From: Verrucomicrobiaceae bacterium
Lineage (GTDB): Bacteria; Verrucomicrobiota; Verrucomicrobiia; Verrucomicrobiales; Verrucomicrobiaceae
Assembly: GCA_021151605.1 (NCBI GenBank)
Contig: JAGKWZ010000177.1
Span: forward strand, 1 to 12,756
Length of the DNA stretch: 12,756 nt
Direction: 5' to 3'
Shown one piece after another: positions 1-6,956 of this stretch. The position numbers and the translations under genes were made by a program. The notes under the pieces are model-generated. The model ran no database searches, was not told where the DNA came from, and saw only the letters and a list, made by a program, of their open reading frames with translations. Position 1 is the stretch's first letter. Every line of letters starts with the position of its first letter.

Positions 1-1385
1 AGGAAATCGGTGGCGGCTTTTTTCCCTGCCTCGACGCCGGGCTGGTGGTAGGCGTTTACATTGACCAAGCTGGCGTAGAAGCTGACAGCACGCTCGAAGA
101 GGCCGATCAGCAGTCCCAGGCTGTAGGCGCTGACTTCGGAGATGGTGAGGGTGATGGACTCGCGGCCTTTGTCGGCCAGGGCTTTGCGGGTGCCGCGCAG
201 GAAACCCTGGAGGTAATCGCCGCTGGTGTAGCCGGGCTCGACCTCGAATCCGGCGGTGTCGCGATCTTTGGCCACCTCAATGAAGGTGGCGAAGAAGTTG
301 TTCACGCCATCGCGGAGCTGCTGCACGTAGGCGTGCTGGTCCGTGGAGCCCTTGTTTCCATAGACGGCGATGCCCTGGTTCACGATGTTGCCATCGAGAT
401 CGTGCTCCTTGCCGAGGGACTCCATGACGAGCTGCTGGAGGTATTTGGAGAAGAGGACGAGGCGGTCTTTATAAGGCAGGACGACCATGTCCTTCAGCCC
501 CTTGCCCTTGCCGGCGCTGAACCACATGAGGGCGAGCAGCATGGCGGCGTTTTCTTTGGCCGGACGGCTGCGGGTTTCGACATCCATGGCGGCGGCTCCG
601 GCGAGGAAGCCCCGGACATCGACCCCCTGAAGCGCGGCGGCGATGGTGCCCACGGCGCTCATGACGCTGGTGCGTCCGCCCACCCAGTCCCACATGGGGA
701 AGCGGGCCATCCAGCCCTGGGCGATGGCGTATTTGTCCAGCTCACTGCCCGGGCCCGTGACGGCGACGGCGTGTTTGGCGAAGTCCAGGCCCTGAGCTTG
801 GTAAGCAGCGGCTGCCTCCAACATGCCATTGCGGGTCTCTTTCGTGCCGCCAGACTTCGAAATGACGAGAGTCACTGTGGTGGCGAGTTCGGCACCGATC
901 TGGGCCACGATGCGGTCCATGCCGTCGGGGTCAGTATTGTCAAAGAAGGAGATCTCCAGGGGCGGATTCGCCGGCGTGATGGCCTGCGCCACAAGCTGCG
1001 GTCCGAGAGCGGAACCACCGATGCCGACGATGAGGACGCGGGTGAACTTCTGGCCATTCGGGGCCGTGATGGCACCACTGTGGACATCGGCGGCGAACTT
1101 CAGCGTGGCTTCCAAGGTTTCATCGATCTCCGCCCGCAGGTCGGCAGGAGCCAGGGCGGAGTTCCGCAGCCAGTAATGGCCGACCATGCGGCCCTCGTCT
1201 GGATTGGCGATGGCTCCTGCTTCCAGTTCCTTCATCTGGGCAAAGGCCTTTTCAATGGAGGGTGCCTGGGTCTCAAAGAGGCTCTCCTCAAAGGCCATGC
1301 GGCTGATGTCGATGCTGAATCCGAGCTGCGGGTAGCGAACGAAAAACTTCTGGAAACGGGGCCAAAGAGAGGAGGGGGTGCTCAT
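1..1385 (-). CDS. pgi: Glucose-6-phosphate isomerase, C-terminus cut by window edge
   Basis: This enzyme interconverts glucose-6-phosphate and fructose-6-phosphate in glycolysis/gluconeogenesis in the cytoplasm. Reading the minus strand from ATG at 1385 gives 461 codons, open to the window edge. Family marks are the sugar-phosphate-binding SIS segment VLIVGIGGSALGPQL, the SKSGGTKET segment, and DWVGGRTSVMSAVG. The three catalytic-type residues are present: Glu322 in MESLGKEHD, His351 in STDQHAYVQQL and Lys455 in QPGVEAGKKAA. The stretch GYTSGDYLQGFLRGTRKAL followed by NVNAYHQPGVEAGKK is the arrangement of the roughly 530-residue cyanobacterial/PVC form, so perhaps 60-70 C-terminal residues lie outside the window. 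The start follows tRNA-Thr on the same strand by about 120 bp. No Shine-Dalgarno is seen before the ATG. Long open frames on the opposite strand here are shadows. Confidence 0.96.
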   Translation of the reverse strand, partial: MSTPSSLWPRFQKFFVRYPQLGFSIDISRMAFEESLFETQAPSIEKAFAQMKELEAGAIANPDEGRMVGHYWLRNSALAPADLRAEIDETLEATLKFAADVHSGAITAPNGQKFTRVLIVGIGGSALGPQLVAQAITPANPPLEISFFDNTDPDGMDRIVAQIGAELATTVTLVISKSGGTKETRNGMLEAAAAYQAQGLDFAKHAVAVTGPGSELDKYAIAQGWMARFPMWDWVGGRTSVMSAVGTIAAALQGVDVRGFLAGAAAMDVETRSRPAKENAAMLLALMWFSAGKGKGLKDMVVLPYKDRLVLFSKYLQQLVMESLGKEHDLDGNIVNQGIAVYGNKGSTDQHAYVQQLRDGVNNFFATFIEVAKDRDTAGFEVEPGYTSGDYLQGFLRGTRKALADKGRESITLTISEVSAYSLGLLIGLFERAVSFYASLVNVNAYHQPGVEAGKKAATDF

Positions 1386-1481
1386 GAGGTGGGAAGACCG
1401 GATGAAGCACGCGCCCTGCCAGGACGCAACCCACGTTTGTTTTCGCTCATCAAGAGCAGGCGGAGCCGAGATCCCTGAGCG

Positions 1482-1497
1482 CCGATTTGTGAATCGG
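1482..1497 (-). terminator. Short hairpin just after tRNA-Thr
   Basis: A perfect 6-bp inverted repeat, CCGATT/AATCGG with a 4-nt loop, starts six bases beyond the tRNA 3' end in the direction of tRNA transcription. It could be a 3' processing or termination hairpin. No T-run follows, so intrinsic termination is doubtful. Confidence 0.25.
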
Positions 1498-1503
1498 GGA
1501 GGA

Positions 1504-1578
<75 letters not shown>

Positions 1579-1636
1579 AGGTCTCCAACCAGAGCTGGCG
1601 TCTGGCGGGCCGCGATGATGCGCCTGTTTGTCATCT

Positions 1637-1655
1637 CTGCAACGTGGAATTGCAG
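1637..1655. promoter_or_regulatory. Dyad in divergent tRNA/ATPase intergenic region
   Basis: CTGCAA and TTGCAG form a 6-bp inverted repeat with a 7-nt spacer, midway between the divergent tRNA-Thr and the HerA-like gene. It may be an operator, or it may be chance. Nothing ties it to a known regulator. Confidence 0.15.
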
Positions 1656-1700
1656 GATGATTCCGAAATCCTGAATTGTGCTCCGTCGCGAGATGTTTGA

Positions 1701-1730
1701 TTGCCAAAACCGAGGCGGGCTCTCTATCCT
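1701..1730 (+). promoter_or_regulatory. Candidate sigma70 promoter for the HerA-like gene, leaderless
   Basis: A -35-like TTGCCA (1701-1706, 5/6 to consensus) and a -10-like TATCCT (1725-1730, 4/6) are separated by 18 bp. A start site about 7-10 bases after the -10 box would fall at or a few bases before the ATG at 1740. This would give a leaderless mRNA and fits the absence of a Shine-Dalgarno sequence. It also argues against the in-frame TTG at 1701 being the translation start, since that codon overlaps the -35 box. Confidence 0.35.
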
Positions 1731-1739
1731 GAGCCCGTT

Positions 1740-4190
1740 ATGACGATCACTCCAGACCAATACGAAAAGCTCGGTGCCTTTTACCTCGGACGCGGCTACG
1801 ACCTCGAATCGAAACAGCTCCAGGACGATCTCATCATGTATGACTCGAAGGACCTCGTGACGCATGGCGTGGTGCTGGGGATGACGGGGTCGGGCAAGAC
1901 GGGGCTTTGCCTCGCGCTGCTGGAGGAGGCCGCGATGGATGGTGTGCCGGTGATCGCGATCGATCCGAAGGGGGACATCGGCAATGCGCTGCTGACTTTC
2001 CCAAACCTGAGCGCGGAGGAATTTAAGCCCTGGGTGAATGCCGACGATGCCCGCCGCAAGGGCCTGAGCGTGGATGATTTCGCGAAGCAGCAGTCCGAGA
2101 CCTGGCAAAAAGGCCTGGGCGAATGGGGACAGAGCGCCGCCCGCATCGCGAAGCTGCGCGAGACGGTGGACATGGCGATCTACACGCCCGGCAGCAATGC
2201 GGGCCTGCCTGTGTCCATCCTCAGCTCGCTCGACTGCCCGAGCGCAGAGGTGATGGATGATGCGGAGACACTCGCGGACCGCATCGAGAGCACGGTTTCC
2301 TCCATGCTCGGCCTCATGGACATCGACGCCGATCCCGTGCAGTCGCCCGAGCACATCCTGATGAGCAACATCGTGGCTCATTGCTGGAAAAAGGGCCAGA
2401 ACGTCACGCTGGAGAACCTCGTCAGGCACATTCAGCAGCCGCCGATTCGTAAAGTCGGTGTCGTGGACATCGACAGCTTCATGCCTGAGGCCAAACGCAC
2501 CGCGCTGGCGATGAAGCTGAACAACCTCATCGCCTCGCCGGGCTTCGCGAGCTGGCTGGAAGGTGAGCCGCTGGACATTCAGCGCATGTATTACACCGCC
2601 GAGGGCAAGCCCCGCGTGACCATCTTTAACATCGCCCATCTGAGCGACAGCGAGCGCATGTTCTTCGTCTCTCTGCTGATGAATCAACTGCTTGGCTGGA
2701 TGCGTGCCCAGCAGGGCACCACCTCTCTCAGGGCCATCTTCTACATGGATGAGATCTACGGCTACCTGCCGCCCTCAGCCATGCCGCCCTCGAAGAAGCC
2801 GATGATGATCCTGCTGAAGCAGGCTCGTGCTTTTGGTTTGGGCATGTTGCTCGCCACGCAGAACCCGGTGGATCTCGACTACAAGGCGCTGGCGAACATC
2901 GGCACCTGGTGGATCGGCCGCCTGCAAACCGAGCGCGATAAAGCTCGTCTGCTTGATGGTCTCGAAGGCGCGGTCAGCGGTGCTGGAGGCAAGTTTGAGC
3001 GTGGCGAGATGGAGACGGCCATGTCCGGCCTCGGCAATCGCGTTTTCCTCATGAACAACGTGCACGAGGACGGCCCCTGCATCTTCCACGTCCGCTGGAT
3101 CATGAGCTACCTCAGCGGCCCGCTGGCGAAGGATCAGGTGAAGCGCCTGATGGACCCCATCCGCCCCGCCAAGAAGTCCGCCGCTGCTGCCGAGGACGAT
3201 GGTTTCCTGCCCCCCGGTGCCACTGCCGCACCTGCTGCGGATCGGAACACCATCAAACCGAAGCTGCCCGAAGGCACGGCGGAGTATTTTATTGCCTCCG
3301 ATATCTCGCCCGACAGCCTCTGCTACGTGCCCGCCATCCTGCGCAGCGCTGTGGTGAACTTTGACGATGCCAAAAAGAAGATCAGCGGCATCAGCCGGGT
3401 CACTTTGGTGAATCCCATCGACTCCAACGGCCAGCGCGTGCTTTGGGATAAGTTTGTGGAGATCCCCCGCGACATCGACATCGCCAAGTGGAACAGCGAC
3501 CCGACCGAAGGAGCTGAGTTTGCCGAGCTGCCAGGAGCTGCTCAGAAGTCCACCACCTACACGAGCATCAAAAAAGACTACACCGACTGGGTGTATGCGA
3601 ATCACTTCCTCGAAGTCAGCTACAGCCCGCTGCTGGAAGCTTACTCGAACCCCGGCGAAAAGGTGGACGAGTTCAAAGCCCGGATCACCCAGACTGCCCG
3701 CGAGCTGCGTGACAAAGCCATCGAAGAACTCCGCGCCAAAGCCGCGAAGACGGTAAAGTCCCTCGAGGACAAAGCCACGAAAGCCCAGCTCAAGCTGGAT
3801 ACCCAGAAGCAGCAGGCCACCAGTGCCAAGCTCTCCGCCGCCGTCAGCATCGGCACGAGTCTTCTGGGGGCCTTTTTAGGTCGAAAAGGAGGTCTGGGCA
3901 GCCTTGTCAAAGGCAGCACGGTGACCACTGCCTCCCGCGTCATGCGCGAAGGTCAGGAAGCCGCCGCCGCTGAGGCCGAGCTGAAGTCCATCGAGCAGGA
4001 CATGGCCGACCTGAACAAGACTCTCGAAGACGAAACCCAGAAGCTCCGCGACCAATACGATCCCACCACCATCGCCCTGGAGACCTTTAAACTCACCCCG
4101 ACCAAAACCCGCATCCAAAGCGACGCCATCGGCATCCTCTGGCTGCCCCATGAGCGCGTGGGTGGGGAATTGCGGAAGGCTTGGGCGTGA
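1740..4190 (+). CDS. HerA/FtsK-superfamily ATPase with C-terminal coiled coils (DUF87-like)
   Basis: This predicted 816-residue P-loop ATPase belongs to the group of HerA/VirD4-like DNA-pumping or remodelling motors; its substrate is unknown. The Walker A motif GMTGSGKT is at about 47-54, followed by AIDPKGDIGN. The Walker B FYMDEIYGYLPP has Asp337/Glu338. A sensor-like LLATQNPVDLDYKAL lies near 370-385, followed by an arginine-containing WWIGRLQTERDKARLL segment. Residues from about 440 onward are a family-specific region. About 650-703 is a charged heptad-like coiled coil, then a Gly/Ala hydrophobic patch (SIGTSLLGAFLGRK, near 704-717), and a second coiled coil near 737-775. The ATG at 1740 is preferred over the TTG at 1701, which would add 13 low-complexity residues. 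No nurA or mobilisation gene adjoins it. It is convergent with the DUF1980 gene and stands alone. Confidence 0.85.
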   Translation: MTITPDQYEKLGAFYLGRGYDLESKQLQDDLIMYDSKDLVTHGVVLGMTGSGKTGLCLALLEEAAMDGVPVIAIDPKGDIGNALLTFPNLSAEEFKPWVNADDARRKGLSVDDFAKQQSETWQKGLGEWGQSAARIAKLRETVDMAIYTPGSNAGLPVSILSSLDCPSAEVMDDAETLADRIESTVSSMLGLMDIDADPVQSPEHILMSNIVAHCWKKGQNVTLENLVRHIQQPPIRKVGVVDIDSFMPEAKRTALAMKLNNLIASPGFASWLEGEPLDIQRMYYTAEGKPRVTIFNIAHLSDSERMFFVSLLMNQLLGWMRAQQGTTSLRAIFYMDEIYGYLPPSAMPPSKKPMMILLKQARAFGLGMLLATQNPVDLDYKALANIGTWWIGRLQTERDKARLLDGLEGAVSGAGGKFERGEMETAMSGLGNRVFLMNNVHEDGPCIFHVRWIMSYLSGPLAKDQVKRLMDPIRPAKKSAAAAEDDGFLPPGATAAPAADRNTIKPKLPEGTAEYFIASDISPDSLCYVPAILRSAVVNFDDAKKKISGISRVTLVNPIDSNGQRVLWDKFVEIPRDIDIAKWNSDPTEGAEFAELPGAAQKSTTYTSIKKDYTDWVYANHFLEVSYSPLLEAYSNPGEKVDEFKARITQTARELRDKAIEELRAKAAKTVKSLEDKATKAQLKLDTQKQQATSAKLSAAVSIGTSLLGAFLGRKGGLGSLVKGSTVTTASRVMREGQEAAAAEAELKSIEQDMADLNKTLEDETQKLRDQYDPTTIALETFKLTPTKTRIQSDAIGILWLPHERVGGELRKAWA

Positions 4191-4225
4191 GTTGTCTCAA
4201 GCCAACGGGATTGTGCATCCTAGCG

Positions 4226-4252
4226 CAGGGTTGGCGCGAAGCGCCTACCCTG
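4226..4252. repeat. REP-like hairpin just after the HerA-like gene
   Basis: CAGGGT, one T, then GGCGC, a GAA loop, GCGCC, one T and ACCCTG form a 6+5-bp stem interrupted by a single T-T mismatch, starting 36 bp after the HerA-like stop codon. It is strong enough to act as a 3'-end stabiliser or factor-dependent terminator for either converging gene. No U-tract follows. It could also be one copy of a dispersed palindrome. Confidence 0.5.
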
Positions 4253-4355
4253 GAAGCCGTTGGGCCGACACCTCCATCCTGCGCGAACCCAGAACGGGTT
4301 CCGCATCGTTTGCGTTCGCCACACCTCAGATTCGGAACCCGCGTTGGCGTTCGGG

Positions 4356-4376
4356 TGGATAGTGGATTGTGGGTTG
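4356..4376. repeat. Three degenerate heptamers (TGGRTWG)
   Basis: Three adjacent 7-bp units fit TGGRTWG on the plus strand, each differing from the next by one or two bases. They are non-coding here. The pattern matches the other 7-bp-period arrays of this window in period but not in sequence. Confidence 0.45.
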
Positions 4377-4429
4377 ATCGAGGACCACGGTAGCCTCGCC
4401 AAGGCTCGGCAACCCTTCGCTATGATGCG

Positions 4430-4446
4430 GAAGGCCGTTGGCCTTC
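4430..4446. repeat. Perfect 7-bp hairpin with 3-nt loop
   Basis: GAAGGCC and GGCCTTC flank GTT, forming a perfect hairpin in the convergent intergenic region, about 115 bp beyond the DUF1980 stop codon. No T-run is present. Its role is unknown. Confidence 0.4.
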
Positions 4447-4561
4447 GATCTAGTAGCAGACTTGGCTTGATTACCTCTCGATCATGACTCACGACTCCGC
4501 CCGCTGCGGTTTGCACCGCCGACGTCGTTTAACCCGAAGCGGCGCAGCCGGGGAGATCGCC

Positions 4562-5782
4562 TCAATAAATCATCGCATCGGCAGGGGCGGTGGTTTCTTC
4601 CACCTTGGTGGCTTCGATGATGGGCACGACTTGGTCGCCCTCCTTCTTGTAGGTCATTTTGCCGATCACTTTGACCCAGCTCATTTCTTTGAAGTCGGGG
4701 GCTTTTTTGCCGAAATCGACCGGGATGGAATAGGGGCGTGCGTCCGCAGCGCAGCACTGGACCATGAGGCGGAAGACGCGAAGTCGATGCCCGTTTTCGT
4801 TGTTCACCTTTTCAGGCAGCACCTGGGCGGTGGTCTCGACGAACTGTCCAGTGATGACCTTCTGAACTTCGAGGTCGCCGCCGGTGTAATAGATCTCAGG
4901 CACTTCGAGGATGAAGTTCCCTTCCTTGCTCTGGGGCACCTGCTTTTTCAAATCTTCGAGGGTGAAGCTGCCGTAGCTCTGCGCCTTGTCCGGCGGTGGA
5001 GGGGAGGCTTTGGCGACGTTCTCCGCTTTGTTAAACTGCTGGGGCGGCGGCAGGGCCGTGGCTGGTAGAGGTGTGGGAGAAGGCGGTGCGCGATCTACTT
5101 TTGCCGAGGTGGCGGGTTTATCCTGACGGAGGGCGAACTTGTCCGCGTTGGTCTTATCATCGTAGTTCGGGATGTAGAGTCCTTTGTTCACCACGGCGTT
5201 GGCACTGTAGCGGTCTGGGGTATTGAAGGCCGCCCAGGTCAAAGGAGCGACCAGCATGAGCATGGCGGCGATGCGGCCGGGCCAGGCGCTTTCTTCAAGA
5301 ATGCCGTGCCCGTGATCATGACTGTGGGCATGACCATGGTCATGGGTGTGGGAGTGTCCGTGATCATGGCCGCAGCAGCCTTCGTGCTTGTGTGCGTGGT
5401 CATGATCACAAGCGGCGTGGTCATGGGCGGGATCGTGACCGCAGTCCCCGTGATCATGGTCGTGGGAATGGTCGTGACCGCAGTCCCCGTGACCGTGGTC
5501 GTGGGAATGATCATGACCGCAGCCTCCCTTGTGATCATGATGGTGGTCGTGGCCGTGATCATGATCACAGCAGGCAGCGTCCTCTGCCTGCGTGGTGAAG
5601 AGATTAAAGAGTGCGACAACGCCCATGCCGATGCCTGCAATGAGCACCATGTCACGGAAGATACCATCTGGCGGCAGGTAGGCAGCGACTCGACCGCTGA
5701 TGTGGAAGTAGAGGAGCACAGCGCTCCAGACCAGCATGATCAGGATGCTGAGGAAGTGAATGGTGGTGCGAGTTCCAGACAT
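4562..5782 (-). CDS. DUF1980/UPF0703 membrane protein with His/Cys-rich metal-binding insert
   Basis: This 406-residue protein is likely the partner of the permease encoded just upstream. Two N-terminal membrane helices (about 8-27 and 44-62) are followed by a hydrophilic segment, residues 71-160, holding 35 His and 8 Cys. A third helix lies near 170-187. After a Pro-rich linker (about 225-260) comes a soluble domain with the DUF1980 hallmark LMVQCCAADARPYSIPV and the ending PADAMIY. Bacillus YcgQ, the well-known relative, is about 285 residues, so the His-rich segment accounts for much of the extra length. Within it, residues 88-100 and 101-113 are a 13-residue tandem repeat. The gap to the permease is 39 bp, indicating one operon. 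Known family context: DUF1980 and DUF318 proteins are usually neighbours. Binding of Zn, Ni, Co or Cu by the insert is inference. Confidence 0.88.
   Translation of the reverse strand: MSGTRTTIHFLSILIMLVWSAVLLYFHISGRVAAYLPPDGIFRDMVLIAGIGMGVVALFNLFTTQAEDAACCDHDHGHDHHHDHKGGCGHDHSHDHGHGDCGHDHSHDHDHGDCGHDPAHDHAACDHDHAHKHEGCCGHDHGHSHTHDHGHAHSHDHGHGILEESAWPGRIAAMLMLVAPLTWAAFNTPDRYSANAVVNKGLYIPNYDDKTNADKFALRQDKPATSAKVDRAPPSPTPLPATALPPPQQFNKAENVAKASPPPPDKAQSYGSFTLEDLKKQVPQSKEGNFILEVPEIYYTGGDLEVQKVITGQFVETTAQVLPEKVNNENGHRLRVFRLMVQCCAADARPYSIPVDFGKKAPDFKEMSWVKVIGKMTYKKEGDQVVPIIEATKVEETTAPADAMIY
5441..5518 (-). repeat. 39-bp tandem repeat coding the His-rich insert
   Basis: Two adjacent 39-bp units, each beginning GCAGTCCCCGTGA on the plus strand, encode 13-residue units of the form CGHDHSHDHxHGD. 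A partial third copy follows at lower coordinates (CGHDPAHDH). The high similarity of the units suggests recent unit expansion of the metal-binding segment. Confidence 0.75.
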
Positions 5783-5821
5783 AATGGCGAAGAGCTGAGG
5801 GCTAAGAGAGATGGGAACGAC

Positions 5822-6802
5822 TTACTTGGTGGCGAGCTTCTGGATCATCATCATCCACGGCTCAGACATGGCACCGATGAGAATGAACAGGCCGATGAGC
5901 AGGGCGAGGACGACGCGGCGCTTGAAGACGCCGGAGTACATGAAGAGAAGCTTGATGTCCATCATCGGGCCGAAGACCAGGAAGGCCAGCTTTGCCGCCA
6001 TGGAGAAGACCGCCATGGGTGCAGCGATGAAGGCATCCGAGGTGCTGCACAGGGAGAGCACGATGGCGAGTCCCATGATCGAAGGCAGCGCAAGCCATTC
6101 ATTGCCAGCGACGTTGTTGAGGATGGACTGATCGACCTGCGTATTAAAGACGGAGGTGATGATGACGCCGATGGTGAAGTACATCGTGGTATCGAGGAAG
6201 TCCCCCATCGCCGCACGCATGGCATGGACGAGTTTGGCATTGAAGCTCGTCTTTGGAGCGTGGGCATGATTGCCATCCACATCCACTTTGGCGATGCCAT
6301 CGACGATGTTCTTTTTCAAAATCTGATCCGGGCGGAAGCGCAGCACGATGAGGCCCACGATCACCGCCACGGCATAGCCGAGAGAGAGACGGGAGATGGT
6401 CATGGTGGCATTGCCGAGAGTTTCCCAGCCGGTGACTTTCTGGAATTCCTTGAAGGCTGTCAGCGTGCTGATGGCCACGATGGGGTTCATGATCGGCGCG
6501 GCGAGCATGTAGGTCACAGCGCAGGAGACCGGCAGACCCTTCTGCACAAGCCGCTTGATCACCGGCACCACGGCGCACTCGCAGACAGGGAAGACCAGAC
6601 CGAGCACGCCAGCGACGATGGTGGAGAGCACGCCATTTTTTGGCAGCACCTTATCCAGCAGGCGGGAGTCGAGAAAGGCGGCGATCAGTCCTGATAAAAC
6701 GGTGCCGACGAGGATGTAGGGAGCACCTTCGAAAACGATGCTAAGAAATGCCATCAAGACATCTCCGATACGGCTGGGTTCTGGCAGGGCGGCTAAAAAC
6801 AT
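5822..6802 (-). CDS. DUF318/UPF0718 permease (ArsP-like, COG0701 type)
   Basis: This predicted inner-membrane permease has 326 residues from ATG at 6802, with an in-frame GTG at 6829 possible. Eight or so hydrophobic segments occur in two bundles, separated by a charged central loop (about 155-200, containing NHAHAPKTSF). Signature sites are LVFPVCECAVVP with Cys74 and Cys76, a downstream LPVSCAVTYMLAAPIMNP with Cys94, and SLCSTSDAFIAAPM with Cys252 in the second bundle. This resembles the FPxCSCGVVP and CxxSDxF motifs of the family, but with CEC instead of CSC. Relatives include ArsP, which exports organoarsenicals; many others have unknown substrates. Co-transcription with the His-rich DUF1980 protein favours a metal or metalloid substrate, by inference. 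No Shine-Dalgarno is seen. Confidence 0.88.
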   Translation of the reverse strand: MFLAALPEPSRIGDVLMAFLSIVFEGAPYILVGTVLSGLIAAFLDSRLLDKVLPKNGVLSTIVAGVLGLVFPVCECAVVPVIKRLVQKGLPVSCAVTYMLAAPIMNPIVAISTLTAFKEFQKVTGWETLGNATMTISRLSLGYAVAVIVGLIVLRFRPDQILKKNIVDGIAKVDVDGNHAHAPKTSFNAKLVHAMRAAMGDFLDTTMYFTIGVIITSVFNTQVDQSILNNVAGNEWLALPSIMGLAIVLSLCSTSDAFIAAPMAVFSMAAKLAFLVFGPMMDIKLLFMYSGVFKRRVVLALLIGLFILIGAMSEPWMMMIQKLATK

Positions 6803-6883
6803 GGGTGGTCTTGGTTTAAACGCGAGCACTCAGTCGCTTCAAGCGCTAAACCTTCACATCATGTCACTGATTCGATGCTTGCT

Positions 6884-6901
6884 TTCCCAAACTTTGGAAA
6901 A
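6884..6901. promoter_or_regulatory. Operator-like dyad upstream of the permease operon
   Basis: TTTCCCAAA, a central C, then TTTGGAAA form an almost perfect dyad, one base unequal, about 80 bp before the permease ATG in the 154-bp gap that separates it from the T2SS operon. The position suits a repressor or activator site for the permease operon. The motif does not match a Zur, Fur or ArsR box that I can name. Confidence 0.3.
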
Positions 6902-6956
6902 TGGTCGGGAGACGATTCAATCGCTGCGGACCAAGTCTTGACGAAACCAAGGGCCA

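Larger units (their letters stand above)
4191..4561. other. Gene-free convergent region rich in short palindromes
   Basis: This 371-bp stretch separates two converging genes. The only open frames are short, on both strands, and show no recognisable domain. It contains several hairpin-capable sequences: 4226-4252, 4285-4301 (GAACCC/GGGTTC), 4392-4406 (AGCCT/AGGCT), 4430-4446 (GAAGGCC/GGCCTTC) and 4506-4519 (GCGGT/ACCGC). An 8-bp inverted pair, CGGGTTCC at 4295-4302 with GGAACCCG at 4334-4341, and a heptamer array at 4356-4376 are also present. None of the hairpins is followed by a clear T-run. The region probably serves as a bidirectional transcription end and a landing place for REP-like repeats. 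Confidence 0.6.

Noticed and set aside
45..1478. 477-codon open frame on the plus strand opposite pgi
   Set aside because: The minus strand encodes a clear glucose-6-phosphate isomerase with catalytic residues; the plus frame is a GC-driven shadow with no domain.
4150..4757. Small open frames in the convergent gap and at its right end
   Set aside because: They overlap each other on both strands, lack motifs and start signals, and are filled with palindromes, or they are shadows of the DUF1980 gene.
5300..5580. Repetitive DNA that might suggest a CRISPR array
   Set aside because: The repeats are in-frame codons for His/Asp/Gly residues within a gene, with no unique spacers.
5787..5807. Possible further heptamer array (three GCNRAGR-like units) between the permease and DUF1980 genes
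   Set aside because: Only three weakly similar purine-rich units are present; this cannot be separated from chance without a background model.
5306..6694. 462-codon plus-strand frame with a Val/Met/Ile-rich start
   Set aside because: It is the antisense of the His-rich insert and of the permease, both of which have family motifs. The odd composition is the mirror of His/Asp codons.
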